Assembly: GCF_037203705.1 (NCBI RefSeq)
Contig: NZ_JBBCAT010000001.1
Coordinates: forward strand, 3,175,059-3,239,058
From: Prosthecomicrobium sp. N25
GTDB lineage: Bacteria; Pseudomonadota; Alphaproteobacteria; Rhizobiales; Ancalomicrobiaceae
Reading direction: 5' to 3'
DNA: 64,000 bases
A program made the position numbers and the translations under genes. How positions within the stretch are numbered: position 1 is the stretch's first letter; the number at the start of each line of letters is the position of its first letter. The notes below the pieces were generated by a model. It did not search any database. It was not told the origin of the DNA and saw only the letters and a program-made list of their open reading frames with translations. Below are positions 26,696-36,108 of the stretch, piece after piece.

Positions 26696-28270
26696 TCACA
26701 GCGGCTTCGACGGGTCGAAGTGCGATCCCGGCAGGTTGATGCCCTTGGCGACGAGCTCGGTCAGGAAGCGCGGACGCACGCCGGTCGCCACGAAGTTGCC
26801 GTGGATGGTGCCGTCCTCGTCCGTTTTCGAGCGCACGAACTTGTAGATCTCCTGCATCTGCAGGATGTCGCCCTCCATGCCGGTGATCTCCGCGATGGAG
26901 GTGATGCGCCGCTTGCCGTCGCTCATGCGCTGGAGCTGCACGATGACCCGGATGGCCGCGGTGATCTGCGCCCGCATGCTCTGCACGGTCATGGGCATCG
27001 CCGACATGCCGAGCATCTGCTCCAGGCGCGAGATCGCCTCGCGCGGGTTGTTGGCGTGGATGGTGGCCATCGAGCCTTCGTGGCCCGTGTTCATGGCCTG
27101 CAGCATGTCGAAGGCCTCCTCGCCGCGCACCTCGCCGAGGATGACCCGGTCCGGCCGCATGCGCAGCGCGTTCTTGACGAGGTCGCGCTGGCGGATCTCG
27201 CCCTTGCCCTCGATGTTGGGCGGCCGCGTCTCCATGCGCGCCACGTGCGGCTGCTGGAGCTGCAACTCGGCCGCGTCCTCGATCGTGATGAGGCGCTCGT
27301 ATTCGGGGATGAAGGCCGAGAGCGCGTTGAGCATCGTGGTCTTGCCCGAGCCGGTGCCGCCCGAGATGATCAGCGTGATCTTCGACTTCACGGCCGCCGC
27401 GAGCAGGTCGGCCATCTGCTGCTTGATCGCCCCGACCTCGACGAGGGCGGAGAGCGACAGCTTCTTCTTGGAGAACTTTCGGATCGAGACCAGCGGCCCG
27501 TCGACCGCGATCGGCCGGATCGCCACGTTCACGCGGCTGCCGTCGAGGAGGCGCGCGTCGCAGAGCGGATGGCTCTCGTCGACCCGCCGGCCGACCGCCG
27601 AGACGATCTTGTTGACGATGCGCAGGAGGTGCGCCTCGTCCTTGAAGCGCGTCTGTGTCTTCTCCAGCATGCCGCGCCGCTCGACGAAGACGTTCTCGTG
27701 CCCGTTGATCAAGATGTCGGCGATGGAGTCGTCCTTGAGCAGGGGCTCGAGCGGCCCGAGCCCGGTCATCTCGTCGAGGATCTCCTTGGTGAAGATCTCG
27801 AGTTCCTGGGCGTTGAGGGCAATGCGCTCGGCCTGGACATACTGCGAGACGAGGCCGCCGACCTGCCGCTTCATCTCCGCTTCCGGCAGCTTTTCGAGCG
27901 CCGACAGGTTGATCTCCTCGATCAGCCGGCGATGCAGGCGCACCCGGGCGTCGAGGAGCTTGTTGGTGAGCCGGGTGACGCCGGCGTCGCTCTCGACCGG
28001 GGCCGGCGACGGCGCGATCAGCGGCCCGGCAGCAGGCTCGGCGGCGGGCGTGGCGACCGGCGGCGGAGGCGGCAGGTCCTCGGCCGGCAGCGCGAAGGCC
28101 TCGGCGATGGCGGCGGCCCCGGGCGGCTGCCAGGCCGGCGGCTCCTCGCCCACGGGCAGCGGCGGCGGCGGCAGCTCCGTGAGCTGGACGGCGGGCGCGG
28201 GCGGCGGCGGCAGGGTCTCGGGACCCGGCGGCGCGGCGGCGTGGCGGCGGGCGGTGAAGCGTCCGAGCAT
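26696..28270 (-). CDS. cpaF: Tad secretion ATPase CpaF/TadA
   Basis: 524 residues. PilT/VirB11-type motor ATPase: Walker A SGGTGSGKTTML, Walker B RPDRVILGEVRGEEAF, Asp/His boxes around ITIEDAAELQLQQPHVAR and GHEGSMATIHANN. The first ~110 residues are a Pro/Ala-rich extension longer than usual. Powers extension and retraction of Flp pili at the inner membrane. Confidence 0.95.
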   Translation of the reverse strand: MLGRFTARRHAAAPPGPETLPPPPAPAVQLTELPPPPLPVGEEPPAWQPPGAAAIAEAFALPAEDLPPPPPVATPAAEPAAGPLIAPSPAPVESDAGVTRLTNKLLDARVRLHRRLIEEINLSALEKLPEAEMKRQVGGLVSQYVQAERIALNAQELEIFTKEILDEMTGLGPLEPLLKDDSIADILINGHENVFVERRGMLEKTQTRFKDEAHLLRIVNKIVSAVGRRVDESHPLCDARLLDGSRVNVAIRPIAVDGPLVSIRKFSKKKLSLSALVEVGAIKQQMADLLAAAVKSKITLIISGGTGSGKTTMLNALSAFIPEYERLITIEDAAELQLQQPHVARMETRPPNIEGKGEIRQRDLVKNALRMRPDRVILGEVRGEEAFDMLQAMNTGHEGSMATIHANNPREAISRLEQMLGMSAMPMTVQSMRAQITAAIRVIVQLQRMSDGKRRITSIAEITGMEGDILQMQEIYKFVRSKTDEDGTIHGNFVATGVRPRFLTELVAKGINLPGSHFDPSKPL

Positions 28271-28345
28271 CGGGTCGGCTCCGGATGGGGGCGCGCCGTC
28301 AGGCGGCGCCGGGGGACGGGGCGCGGCGGGCGCGCCCGCGGGACA

Positions 28346-29548
28346 TCACTTCTCGCCAGGCTCGGCGAAGAGGATCTTGCGCATGTCGGCGAGCACGTTG
28401 TTGGAGGCCTTGATCTCGTGGAGCGGCACGCCCCGGTCGATCGCCTCGCGCACGAGCCGGTAGTTGTTAGAGACCACGCCGGCGAGCATCGTCCCGAGCG
28501 CCGCCTCGATGTCCGACTTCCGCAGCCCGGTGCCGAACATCCGGCTCTCGTAGCGGTTGACGATCGCCTTCGGGGTCGCCTCGTCGCCGAGACGCTCGCG
28601 GATGGCGAGCGCCAGCCGCCGCGCGAGCCGGAGCCCTGGCACGGTCATCTCGGTGACGATGAAAAAGTGGTCGGAGCCCACCAGCACGTCGTCGGTCCAC
28701 GGGAACCACGTCCGCGGCAGGTCGATCACCACGTTGTCGAAGCGCTGCGCGACCAGGTCGAGAAGCCGCGTCACCACCGCCGGATGGAAGCTGCGCATCT
28801 CCGCGGGGCGGTTCGGCGCGGCAAGTACGGCCAGCCCGGAGGTGTGGTGCGACAGCATCATGTCGAGCAGGTGCTGGTCGAGCCGCTCCGGGTTCGGCAG
28901 GATCTCGTCGAGCGCAAGCCGCGGCTCCAGGTCGAGATGGTCCGCGCAGGCGCCGTTCTGGAAGTCGAGGTCGACCAGGCAGGTGGCCGACTTGCCCTTC
29001 TCGCCCTGCAGGATGAAGGCGGTCTGGACCGCGAGCGTCGTCACCCCGACCCCGCCGGCGGCCGGCAGGAAGGTGTAGATCTCCGCTTCCTTGGTCTCCA
29101 TCGCGGGGGCCGCCTGGACCGCCTGGACGGCCTTCAGGCAGGTGCGGGCGAGCTCGGCCGGCTCCACCGGCTTGCGCAGGAAGTCCGTCACCCGGATCTG
29201 CAGGAACCAGCGCGCCAGCGCCTCGTCGAAACCCTCGGTGACCACGATCACCGGCACGCGCCCGCCGGTCCGCGCCATGAAGCGCTGCAGCGCCAGGAGC
29301 TCGTTGCGCGAGCCCGTGTCGAGGAAGACCACGAAGGCCGCCGATCCCTCGGCCGGGACGCGCGCCTCGGCGCGTTCGAACGTGTCGGCGATGAAGTCGA
29401 GGGAGAAGCGCGGCCCCGCCGCGAAGGCGGCCTTGAGCTCCTTCTCCAGCGCCGGGTCGGGCGCCACGACCGTCACCTTGAGGGCGACGACCTTGTCCTG
29501 CGGAGGGGTACGGCTGAAGAACATCGGCACGATTTCCGGATCACGCAT
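28346..29548 (-). CDS. cpaE: Pilus localisation protein CpaE/TadZ
   Basis: 400 residues: an N-terminal receiver-like domain (about 25-140), then a MinD/ParA-type ATPase domain. The Walker A region reads AAGGVGVTT, lacking the usual Lys of GKT as in other CpaE/TadZ proteins, so nucleotide hydrolysis is probably altered. Directs pilus machinery to the pole in Caulobacter. 75 bp separate it from cpaF. Confidence 0.92.
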   Translation of the reverse strand: MRDPEIVPMFFSRTPPQDKVVALKVTVVAPDPALEKELKAAFAAGPRFSLDFIADTFERAEARVPAEGSAAFVVFLDTGSRNELLALQRFMARTGGRVPVIVVTEGFDEALARWFLQIRVTDFLRKPVEPAELARTCLKAVQAVQAAPAMETKEAEIYTFLPAAGGVGVTTLAVQTAFILQGEKGKSATCLVDLDFQNGACADHLDLEPRLALDEILPNPERLDQHLLDMMLSHHTSGLAVLAAPNRPAEMRSFHPAVVTRLLDLVAQRFDNVVIDLPRTWFPWTDDVLVGSDHFFIVTEMTVPGLRLARRLALAIRERLGDEATPKAIVNRYESRMFGTGLRKSDIEAALGTMLAGVVSNNYRLVREAIDRGVPLHEIKASNNVLADMRKILFAEPGEK

Positions 29549-29775
29549 CAGATCGAGGCCCGAGAAACCCGTCCGCGCCGCCGGACGCGCGGAGTGTTCC
29601 TCCCCTCTCCTGCCGATGAGACGCCCCGGCCCTTAAGATGACCTGAAAGCAAACCTGCCGGACGGACGCGGGGACGGCCGGGATGGCAGCGCGGAAAACG
29701 GACCGCAAAACGCAGCAGGTCAAATTTCAGGACAATTGCCTAAAGTCTTCGCGAACGGGACAGCTACAACGCGAA

Positions 29776-29800
29776 AGGGCGGCGCTCGCCGCGCCGCCCT
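29776..29800 (-). terminator. Hairpin downstream of the pilus lipoprotein gene
   Basis: Stem AGGGCGGCG (29776-29784) / CGCCGCCCT (29792-29800), followed on the minus strand by a short TTT. It lies 30 bp after the lipoprotein stop and 230 bp before cpaE, in the 282-bp gap that divides the tad cluster. May partly terminate the cpaB-cpaC-lipoprotein unit. Confidence 0.5.
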
Positions 29801-29830
29801 CGAAGTCCGCCGGTCCACTCGCCTCGATGT

Positions 29831-30163
29831 CTACTTGGCCATGGCCGCGGCGCCCGCCGGGGGTGCTGCGGACTGATCCGACAGCTCGGATGTCGTGGCC
29901 GGCACGGGCGGCAGGATCATGCCCTTCTTGTAGCGCTCGACCGAGGCGACGGCGCGCTGCCCGTTGACGGGCAAGCGCGTGTCGTTGACGTAGGGCGGCC
30001 AGGGGTCGATCGTCTGCGCCACCTTGTTGGCCGCCACCGCGTCGCCGAACTGCAGCGTGACGGTATCCCGGTTGTCCAGGTAGTTGTCCGAGGAGCAGCC
30101 CGCCAGGAGCAGCCCGACGGCGGCGATCGCCGCCAGGGTCTTCGCTTCAGCGCTTCGCGACAC
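29831..30163 (-). CDS. Small lipoprotein in the cpaD position
   Basis: 110 residues. Lipobox LLLAGC (Cys 23) after a short signal. The mature part has the DNYLDNRDTVTLQFGDAVAANK segment found in CpaD-type pilus-assembly proteins (a 'dsvtlg.GdA...N.a.qt.dPWP' pattern), but CpaD proper is about twice as long. Its start overlaps the cpaC stop by 17 bp. Probably an outer-membrane partner of the CpaC secretin; a truncated or short-form CpaD. Confidence 0.75.
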   Translation of the reverse strand: MSRSAEAKTLAAIAAVGLLLAGCSSDNYLDNRDTVTLQFGDAVAANKVAQTIDPWPPYVNDTRLPVNGQRAVASVERYKKGMILPPVPATTSELSDQSAAPPAGAAAMAK

Positions 30164-31649
30164 GGTTGCCTCCGTTCGGCATGTCGAGGATGTGGCCGGA
30201 CAGGCCTTCGGCCGGGGTCGGAAGCGGCGGCTGCACCTTGTCCTTCCGGACCTCCGTCTTGCCCAGGAGGAAGAGTTCCGGATCGTTGGGCGCCCTGAGG
30301 TTGTCGAGAGGTGTCCTGAGCGCCTGGCCGGGAACCACGGGACGCACCAGCCGGGGCGTCACGATGATCACCAGCTCCGTCTCGCTCTTCTGGTAGTTGG
30401 TCGAGCGGAACAGGGCGCCGAGGACCGGGACGCTGCCGAGCCAGGGAAGCTGCTGCAGCATGTTCGACGAATTCGCCTGGAGCAGACCCGCGATGGCGAA
30501 GCTCTGTCCGTCCCTCAGCTCGATGGTCGTGTCGGCGCGCCGCACGATGAGCGAAGGGATCGTGGTCCCGCTCAGCGTCAGAGGGTTCGAGTAGTCGAGC
30601 TCGCTGACCTCGGGCACAATCTTGAGGTTGATCAGTCCGTTCTCGAGGACCGTGGGCGTGAACGCCAGCCCGACACCGAACTTCTTGTATTCGATGGTGA
30701 CCTGGTTGTCCTTGTTGTTGACCGGGATCGGGTATTCGCCGCCGGCCAGGAAGCTCGCCGTGTCGCCGGAGAGCGCGACCAGATTCGGCTCCGCGAGGCG
30801 CCGCCCGATCCCCTGCTCCTCAAGCGCCCGAATCAGCAGATCCGCACGGATGCCGTCCCCGAGGATCTGTGCCACCGCCACGCCGAACGGATTGTCGCCG
30901 CTCAGCAGACCCGGCGTACCCGTGAAGGCGCCGCCGACATTGGCATTGGGCGGATAGGTCCCGCTCGTCGCGCCCCCGCTGCCCAGATTCCGCGAGATGC
31001 GGCTGGAGCCCAGGCCCCAGTTGATGCCGATCTCGCGCCCCGCGTTCCGGTTCGCCTCGACGAACCGCACCTCCAGCATGACCTGCTGCGAGCCGCCGAC
31101 CGAGAGCGAGTTGATCACGTCCGGCCCGAACTGCTTGGCGATCAGCATCGCCTTGTCGGCCGAGACCGCGTCCCGGACGGTGCCGGACAGCATGATCTTG
31201 CCGTTGTAGGTCGAGACTCGGATGTTGGAGGAGGGCAACCGCCGCTGGATCTCGCTCTCGAGCCGCCCCGTGTCGTGCGACACCTCGATGTCGACGATGC
31301 CGAGCAGCTGCTTGCGCGAGTCGTAGACCGAGACGTTCGTGGTCCCGATTGCCCGGCCGAGCACGTAGAAGGACTTGTCCGTCAGCGGGACCACGTCGGC
31401 GATCTCCGGATCGCCCACGACCAGGTCCGCGAACGGGTTCTCGACCCGGAGCGTCTCGGACTTGCCTTGCGACACCCGGATGTGCTCCGGCCGCCCAGAG
31501 GCGACCCGCACGATGCGCTCCTGGGCCTCCGCGGGCCCCGCCGCGCCGACCGTGCCCCACGCCAGCCCGGCGGCCACCGCCGCCGCCATGATGAGGGTCC
31601 CGGCCCAACCGGGACGTCCTGTCCCGGGCCTCGATTTGCCAATCTTCAA
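30147..31649 (-). CDS. cpaC: Tad pilus secretin CpaC/RcpA
   Basis: About 500 residues from a TTG at 31649, chosen because GGGGGTG precedes it and it gives a normal signal peptide (basic start, hydrophobic core, AEAQ cleavage site); an upstream GTG at 31721 is possible. Domains: pilus N-terminal domain, BON domain (IRVSTYNGKIMLSGTV), then the secretin C-domain (VPVLGALFRSTNYQKSETELVIIVTP). Forms the outer-membrane pore of the Flp pilus system. Confidence 0.93.
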   Translation of the reverse strand: MKIGKSRPGTGRPGWAGTLIMAAAVAAGLAWGTVGAAGPAEAQERIVRVASGRPEHIRVSQGKSETLRVENPFADLVVGDPEIADVVPLTDKSFYVLGRAIGTTNVSVYDSRKQLLGIVDIEVSHDTGRLESEIQRRLPSSNIRVSTYNGKIMLSGTVRDAVSADKAMLIAKQFGPDVINSLSVGGSQQVMLEVRFVEANRNAGREIGINWGLGSSRISRNLGSGGATSGTYPPNANVGGAFTGTPGLLSGDNPFGVAVAQILGDGIRADLLIRALEEQGIGRRLAEPNLVALSGDTASFLAGGEYPIPVNNKDNQVTIEYKKFGVGLAFTPTVLENGLINLKIVPEVSELDYSNPLTLSGTTIPSLIVRRADTTIELRDGQSFAIAGLLQANSSNMLQQLPWLGSVPVLGALFRSTNYQKSETELVIIVTPRLVRPVVPGQALRTPLDNLRAPNDPELFLLGKTEVRKDKVQPPLPTPAEGLSGHILDMPNGGNRVAKR

Positions 31650-31774
31650 CTCACACCCCCAATCGCCGAACGAGCGATCGACTGAAGCCCGGACCGGCGG
31701 GCGGCGGCCTCTGCCACCCACCCCGTCCCGGACATCGGCCCGCCCGTCGCGACCCTCGGGGTCGAGCCGAATTT

Positions 31775-32563
31775 CTATTCCACCTCGGACCGGACGCCGT
31801 ATTCCTGGCGCTTCGTGGCCCGCGAAACCGAAACCGTGGCCTGGCGGATGCGCTGGCTGCGCACCACCGCCGACTCCACCTCGCCCGCCGGCCTGAGGAC
31901 GAGCGAGATCGTCCCGACCGAGGAGGCGAAGGCCACCTTCTGGGCGATGCCCGAGTGCACCTCGAGCGTCACCGCCTTGGGGATCGAAGGCTTCTCGGCG
32001 CGCTGGTCGAAGCTCTGGTCGATGGCGAGCACGCGCGCCCGCTCGACCAGCACCTCCGTGATGGCGTCGCCCTCGCCCTGGTGGCGGGTGAGCAGCACGT
32101 CGACCCGGTCGCCCGGCAGGACGAAGCCCGCCACCCCGTTGACCTCGTCGACCCGCACCGTGACCGCCTTCATGCCCTCGTCGATCACCGCCGAGAGCGT
32201 CGCCCGCTGGCCGGGTCCGGAGACCTTGGCCTGCAGGAGCGGCTCGTTGGCCGAGATCGCGGCGAGCGCCATGCGGCGGCCCGGCTGCTGGAACATCTCC
32301 GCGACGGTCCGGAACACGCCGAGCGGCACGGCTTCCGCCGGCCAGGCGATTTCCTTCAGCGCCGCCGCCGTCACCTCGGTGCCGAACGCCAGATCCTTCG
32401 CGGCGACCACCACCGTGGACGTGGCGAGCTCGCGCGGCGCCGTCGCCTCGATGGTGCGCATCCGCTTCTCCGCCTGACGCTCGAGCCAGGTCTGCGACAG
32501 GAAGACCGCCGCGGCCCCGAAGACGAGCGCAAGGAGAAGCATGACGATGGTGTTGGTCCGCAA
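31775..32563 (-). CDS. cpaB: Tad pilus assembly protein CpaB/RcpC
   Basis: 262 residues from a TTG at 32563 with GAGGA upstream; the longer frame to 32701 adds 46 residues unlike the family. One N-terminal membrane span (TIVMLLLALVFGAAAVFL), then SAF domain (AAKDLAFGTEVTAAAL, PGRRMALAAISANEPLL) and the RcpC region (GVAGFVLPGDRVDVLLT). Periplasmic accessory of the secretin. First gene of the tad cluster, downstream of a CtrA-type site. Confidence 0.9.
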   Translation of the reverse strand: MRTNTIVMLLLALVFGAAAVFLSQTWLERQAEKRMRTIEATAPRELATSTVVVAAKDLAFGTEVTAAALKEIAWPAEAVPLGVFRTVAEMFQQPGRRMALAAISANEPLLQAKVSGPGQRATLSAVIDEGMKAVTVRVDEVNGVAGFVLPGDRVDVLLTRHQGEGDAITEVLVERARVLAIDQSFDQRAEKPSIPKAVTLEVHSGIAQKVAFASSVGTISLVLRPAGEVESAVVRSQRIRQATVSVSRATKRQEYGVRSEVE

Positions 32564-32700
32564 GACCGGATCCTCGCTGCCTTCACCCTCCCTTTCCCCG
32601 GACGGAGCCTGCGCGCTGCGCCATAAACAAGCTCTTAAGCGTAAAATCGCAGCAAAGCACATGGTGAACGAAGTCTTTTCGATACGTCGGAAGACGTACA

Positions 32701-32716
32701 TTAAATCTTTGTTAAC
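32701..32716. promoter_or_regulatory. CtrA-type binding site
   Basis: TTAA-ATCTTTG-TTAAC is a perfect match to the CtrA consensus TTAA-N7-TTAAC. It lies in the AT-richer divergent spacer 138 bp upstream of the cpaB start and 57 bp upstream of the nuclease-like gene. CtrA is known to control Flp pilus genes in Caulobacter; use here is inferred. Confidence 0.65.
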
Positions 32717-32772
32717 CCTGATGTTCCACGGTCTTCTCCAGTCGCCGTGATCCTTGGACGGGATCGAAGACC

Positions 32773-33582
32773 ATGCGAGCCTGGATCGGATATGCCCTCA
32801 CGGCCAGCGTCACCGGCCTCGCCATGGCGGGCGCGGTGTGGTGGCGCTACGCCGACGACATTCCCGAGACGACCCTGGCCGCCTCGCCCGCCGCCCAGTC
32901 CGCCCCGCCCGCGGCGGTCCCCGTTCCGCCCACGCCGGCCCCGCCACGCGCCGCCCCTGCCGAGGGTGGACCGAAGGCGCAGCGCCGCTTCCCGCAGTCC
33001 GCCTTCTCGCCCGGCGAGATCATCGCCCCGGCCCCCTCCGTCACCGCCAAGACCCTCGCGGTCGGCGCGGACGGGGTCGTCATGCCGCCGGCCGGCGCCT
33101 TCGCGCCCGTCACCGATGCCCGCGACGCCGACCCGCAGCCGACCGCGTCGGTGCGCACCGCCGCCCTGACGCCGCCCGCCGAACCCATCCGCTCCGTCCC
33201 CGCCCGCGCGGAGGAGATCCGGCTCAACCTCCCCTCGGTCGCCGACGCCCGCACCCTGACGGGAGACGGCCGCCGCATCCGCCTCTCCGGCCTCGCCCTG
33301 CCCCCGGAGGGCAAGGCCTGCCGCAAGCTCGACGGCACGGCGGAGCCTTGCCGCGACAGGGCCCGCACGCAGCTCGAACTCTTCCTGCGCCACCGTCCGG
33401 TGGTCTGCGCGGTTCCGGCCGGCTCCAAGGCCGCCGCCGACGGCCGCTGCCGCATCGGCGAGGCCGATGTCGCCGAATGGCTCGTCCGCTCCGGCTGGGC
33501 GCTCGCCGAGGTCGACGCGCCCGAAAAGCTCAGGAAGGCGGCCGCGGAAGCGCAGCGCCAGCGCCTCGGCATGTGGCGCTGA
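32773..33582 (+). CDS. Membrane-anchored SNase-like (thermonuclease family) protein
   Basis: 269 residues. One N-terminal membrane span (residues about 5-25), a 120-residue Pro/Ala-rich linker, then a staphylococcal-nuclease-like domain (about 155-269): RRIRLSGLALPPEGKACR, CRDRARTQLELFLRHRPVVC, GEADVAEWLVRSGWALAEV and QRQRLGMWR. The catalytic Asp/Arg set of SNase is not clearly complete, so nuclease activity is uncertain; many alphaproteobacterial homologues look similarly degenerate. Stop codon abuts the convergent aminotransferase stop with no spacer. Confidence 0.75.
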   Translation: MRAWIGYALTASVTGLAMAGAVWWRYADDIPETTLAASPAAQSAPPAAVPVPPTPAPPRAAPAEGGPKAQRRFPQSAFSPGEIIAPAPSVTAKTLAVGADGVVMPPAGAFAPVTDARDADPQPTASVRTAALTPPAEPIRSVPARAEEIRLNLPSVADARTLTGDGRRIRLSGLALPPEGKACRKLDGTAEPCRDRARTQLELFLRHRPVVCAVPAGSKAAADGRCRIGEADVAEWLVRSGWALAEVDAPEKLRKAAAEAQRQRLGMWR

Positions 33583-34923
33583 TCAGCCCGCCCCGATCTC
33601 CGAGAGCGCCGCGCGGATCGAGGCCGCCGTCAGGCCGGCGATCTCTTCCAGGTCCGCCGGTTCGGCGATGTAGGGCGGCGCCAGGATCACCGTGTCGCCC
33701 CGGACTCCGTCGACGTTGCCGCCGCAAGGGTAGCAGATGAGCCCGCGCGCCAGCGCCGCGTCCCGGATGCGGATGAAGAGCTTGTGCTCGGCCGCGAAGG
33801 GTTCTTTTGTGGCGCGGTCGGCCACCAGCTCCAGCCCGACGAAGAAGCCGCGCCCGCGGATGTCGCCGACCGCCTCGATGCCCTGGGTGGCCCCCTTCAG
33901 CATCTCCATGAACACCGGCCCGAGCCGCCGCACCTTCCCGACGAGCCCGTCGCGCCGCACGATCCGCTGCACCGCCACCCCGGCCGCACAGGCCGCCGTG
34001 TGGCCCGTGAAGGTGTGGCCCGTCAGCGGCCCCCCATAGGCCGCGTCCAGCACCACGCCGATCCGCCGGTGGTAGACCGTCGCCCCGAGCGGCAGGTAGC
34101 CACCGCCTAGCCCCTTGGCGACCGGCATGATGTCCGGCACCACCCCGTCATGCTCGAGCGCCCGCCACGTCCCGCAACGCCCTGCGCCGCACATCACCTC
34201 GTCGGCGATCATCAGCACGCCGTGGCGGTCGCAGACGTCCCGCACCAGGGCCGCGTAGCCCGGGGGAGCCGGCACCACGCCGCCCGCCGCCCCGACCACC
34301 GGCTCGAACACGAAGGCCGCAACCTTCTCGGCCCCGAGCCGCAGGATCTCCGCCTCCAGCTCCGCCGCGCACCAGGCCCCGACCTCCGCCGGCGCGACGC
34401 CCGCCGGGGGCCGGTAGACGTTCGCGGGCGAGATCAGCGACCCTTCGATCAACGCCCCTTCGTAGGGCGCCCGCCGCTCCAGGAACCCGGAGATCGACAG
34501 CGCGCCGAGCGTGTTGCCGTGCCACGACCGGTGCCGGGAGATGAACCGTCTGCGGGTCATTTCGCCTTTGGCCGCATGGTATTGCAGCGCGATCTTCAGA
34601 GCCGACTCGACCGCCTCCGAGCCGCCCGAGACGAACACCATGCGGTCGAGCCCGCCCCCGCAGGACTCAGCCACCAGCGCCGTCAGCTCCTCCAGCGGAT
34701 CGCTCGTAAAGGTGTAGCGGTAGCCGTGCGCGATCCGGTCGAGCTGCGCCGTGATCGCCGCGTTGACCTCCCGGTTGCCGTGCCCGAGGCAGTAGACCGC
34801 CGGCCCGCCCGACCCGTCCACGTAGCGCTTGCCGCTCGCGTCGAAGACATGCATCCCCGACCCATACGCCACCTTCGGTAGCCCACCGCCGGCGATCGAG
34901 ATGGTCGGCTGCGCGGCGGTCAT
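33583..34923 (-). CDS. Class III aminotransferase (PLP)
   Basis: 446 residues. Omega-aminotransferase fold: SGGSEAVESALKIA, WHGNTLGALSISG, Asp 241 in MIADEVMCGAGR, and Schiff-base Lys 270 in MPVAKGLGGGYLPLGA. Likely converts an omega-amine or beta-amino acid with pyruvate or 2-oxoglutarate. It is divergent from a polyamine-deacetylase-like gene, which fits amine or polyamine catabolism, but the substrate cannot be read from the sequence. Confidence 0.9.
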   Translation of the reverse strand: MTAAQPTISIAGGGLPKVAYGSGMHVFDASGKRYVDGSGGPAVYCLGHGNREVNAAITAQLDRIAHGYRYTFTSDPLEELTALVAESCGGGLDRMVFVSGGSEAVESALKIALQYHAAKGEMTRRRFISRHRSWHGNTLGALSISGFLERRAPYEGALIEGSLISPANVYRPPAGVAPAEVGAWCAAELEAEILRLGAEKVAAFVFEPVVGAAGGVVPAPPGYAALVRDVCDRHGVLMIADEVMCGAGRCGTWRALEHDGVVPDIMPVAKGLGGGYLPLGATVYHRRIGVVLDAAYGGPLTGHTFTGHTAACAAGVAVQRIVRRDGLVGKVRRLGPVFMEMLKGATQGIEAVGDIRGRGFFVGLELVADRATKEPFAAEHKLFIRIRDAALARGLICYPCGGNVDGVRGDTVILAPPYIAEPADLEEIAGLTAASIRAALSEIGAG

Positions 34924-35076
34924 GGTCTGGCTCCTCGGTTCGGGTCGCGGCGAGGCTGGTCCGAAGCCCCGCCGCGGTCAAGTCCGCGCTCCCCCGGGGC
35001 CCGGTGCCGAACGGGGTCGCTGGCACCGTCCGGCCCGGCTATCATCCGCCGAGGGGCAGAGGAGGACCGCGCCGCC

Positions 35077-36108
35077 ATGATCACCGTCTTCGCCGAGGCG
35101 AGCCGCCGCCACGAACCGCCGGGCTTCGTCGTCGCCGGCCGGATCCGGCCGAGCCCGGAGCGGCCGGAGCGCATCGATCTCCTGATGGAGGGCGTGCGTG
35201 CGGTCGGCGCCACCCTCGTCGAGCCGCCCCCGGTCACCCTCGCCGAGGCCGCCCTCGTCCACGACGCCCGCTATCTCGCCTTCCTGGAGACGCTGGTCGA
35301 GCGCTGGGGACGCCAGCCGGACGCGGCCGCCTATCCGATCCCGAACATCCACGCCCTCGGCCGCCCGGGCCTGCCGCCCGCCTCCTATCCGGAGAGCGTC
35401 ATCGGCCAGGTCGGCTGGCATCTCGGCGACGGCTCGGCGCCGATCCTGCCCGACACGCTCCCCGCCGCGCTGGGGGCGGCGGCCAGCGCCCTGCACGGGG
35501 CCACGCTGGTGCTCGGCGGCGAGACGCTGGTCTATGCGCTGTCGCGCCCGCCCGGCCATCACGCGAGCGCCGACATGGCGGCGGGCTTCTGCTACCTCAA
35601 CAACAGCGCGCTGGCGGCCGAGGCCCTCACGCGCGCCGGCCGGCGAACCGCCATCCTCGACGTCGACGTCCATCACGGCAACGGCACCGAGGCGATCTTC
35701 TACGACCGTGCCGACGTCCTGACGGTGTCGCTGCATGTCGACCCCGCCCGCTTCTACCCCTTCTTCTGGGGCTACGCCGCCGAGACCGGCGCCGGCGCCG
35801 GCGAGGGCTTCAACCTGAACCTGCCGCTCCCGCGCGGCACCGGGGACGCCGCCTACCTGGAGGCGCTCGGCCTCGCGCTCGACCGCGTCCGCGCCTTCGC
35901 GCCCGACGTCCTCGTCCTCGCCGCGGGCCTGGACGCCGCCGCGGACGACCCGTTCCAGGGCTTCGCCCTCTCGCAGGGCGGCTTCGAGGCGATCGGGCGG
36001 GCCGTCCGGGCCCTCGGGGTCCCGGTCCTGGCCGTCCAGGAGGGCGGTTACCCCTCCCCGACGCTCGGCCTCAACCTCGCCGCCCTTCTCTCCGGCCTCG
36101 GCGCATGA
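35077..36108 (+). CDS. Histone-deacetylase-family amidohydrolase (acetylpolyamine type)
   Basis: 343 residues of the arginase/deacetylase superfamily. Zinc-site motifs are complete: RPPGHHAS, DVDVHHGNGT, GLDAAADDP and QEGGY. Length and the open N-terminal loop are those of bacterial acetylpolyamine amidohydrolases (AphA), which remove acetyl groups from acetylputrescine and relatives. The next gene, a GNAT, overlaps by 4 bp. Confidence 0.9.
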   Translation: MITVFAEASRRHEPPGFVVAGRIRPSPERPERIDLLMEGVRAVGATLVEPPPVTLAEAALVHDARYLAFLETLVERWGRQPDAAAYPIPNIHALGRPGLPPASYPESVIGQVGWHLGDGSAPILPDTLPAALGAAASALHGATLVLGGETLVYALSRPPGHHASADMAAGFCYLNNSALAAEALTRAGRRTAILDVDVHHGNGTEAIFYDRADVLTVSLHVDPARFYPFFWGYAAETGAGAGEGFNLNLPLPRGTGDAAYLEALGLALDRVRAFAPDVLVLAAGLDAAADDPFQGFALSQGGFEAIGRAVRALGVPVLAVQEGGYPSPTLGLNLAALLSGLGA

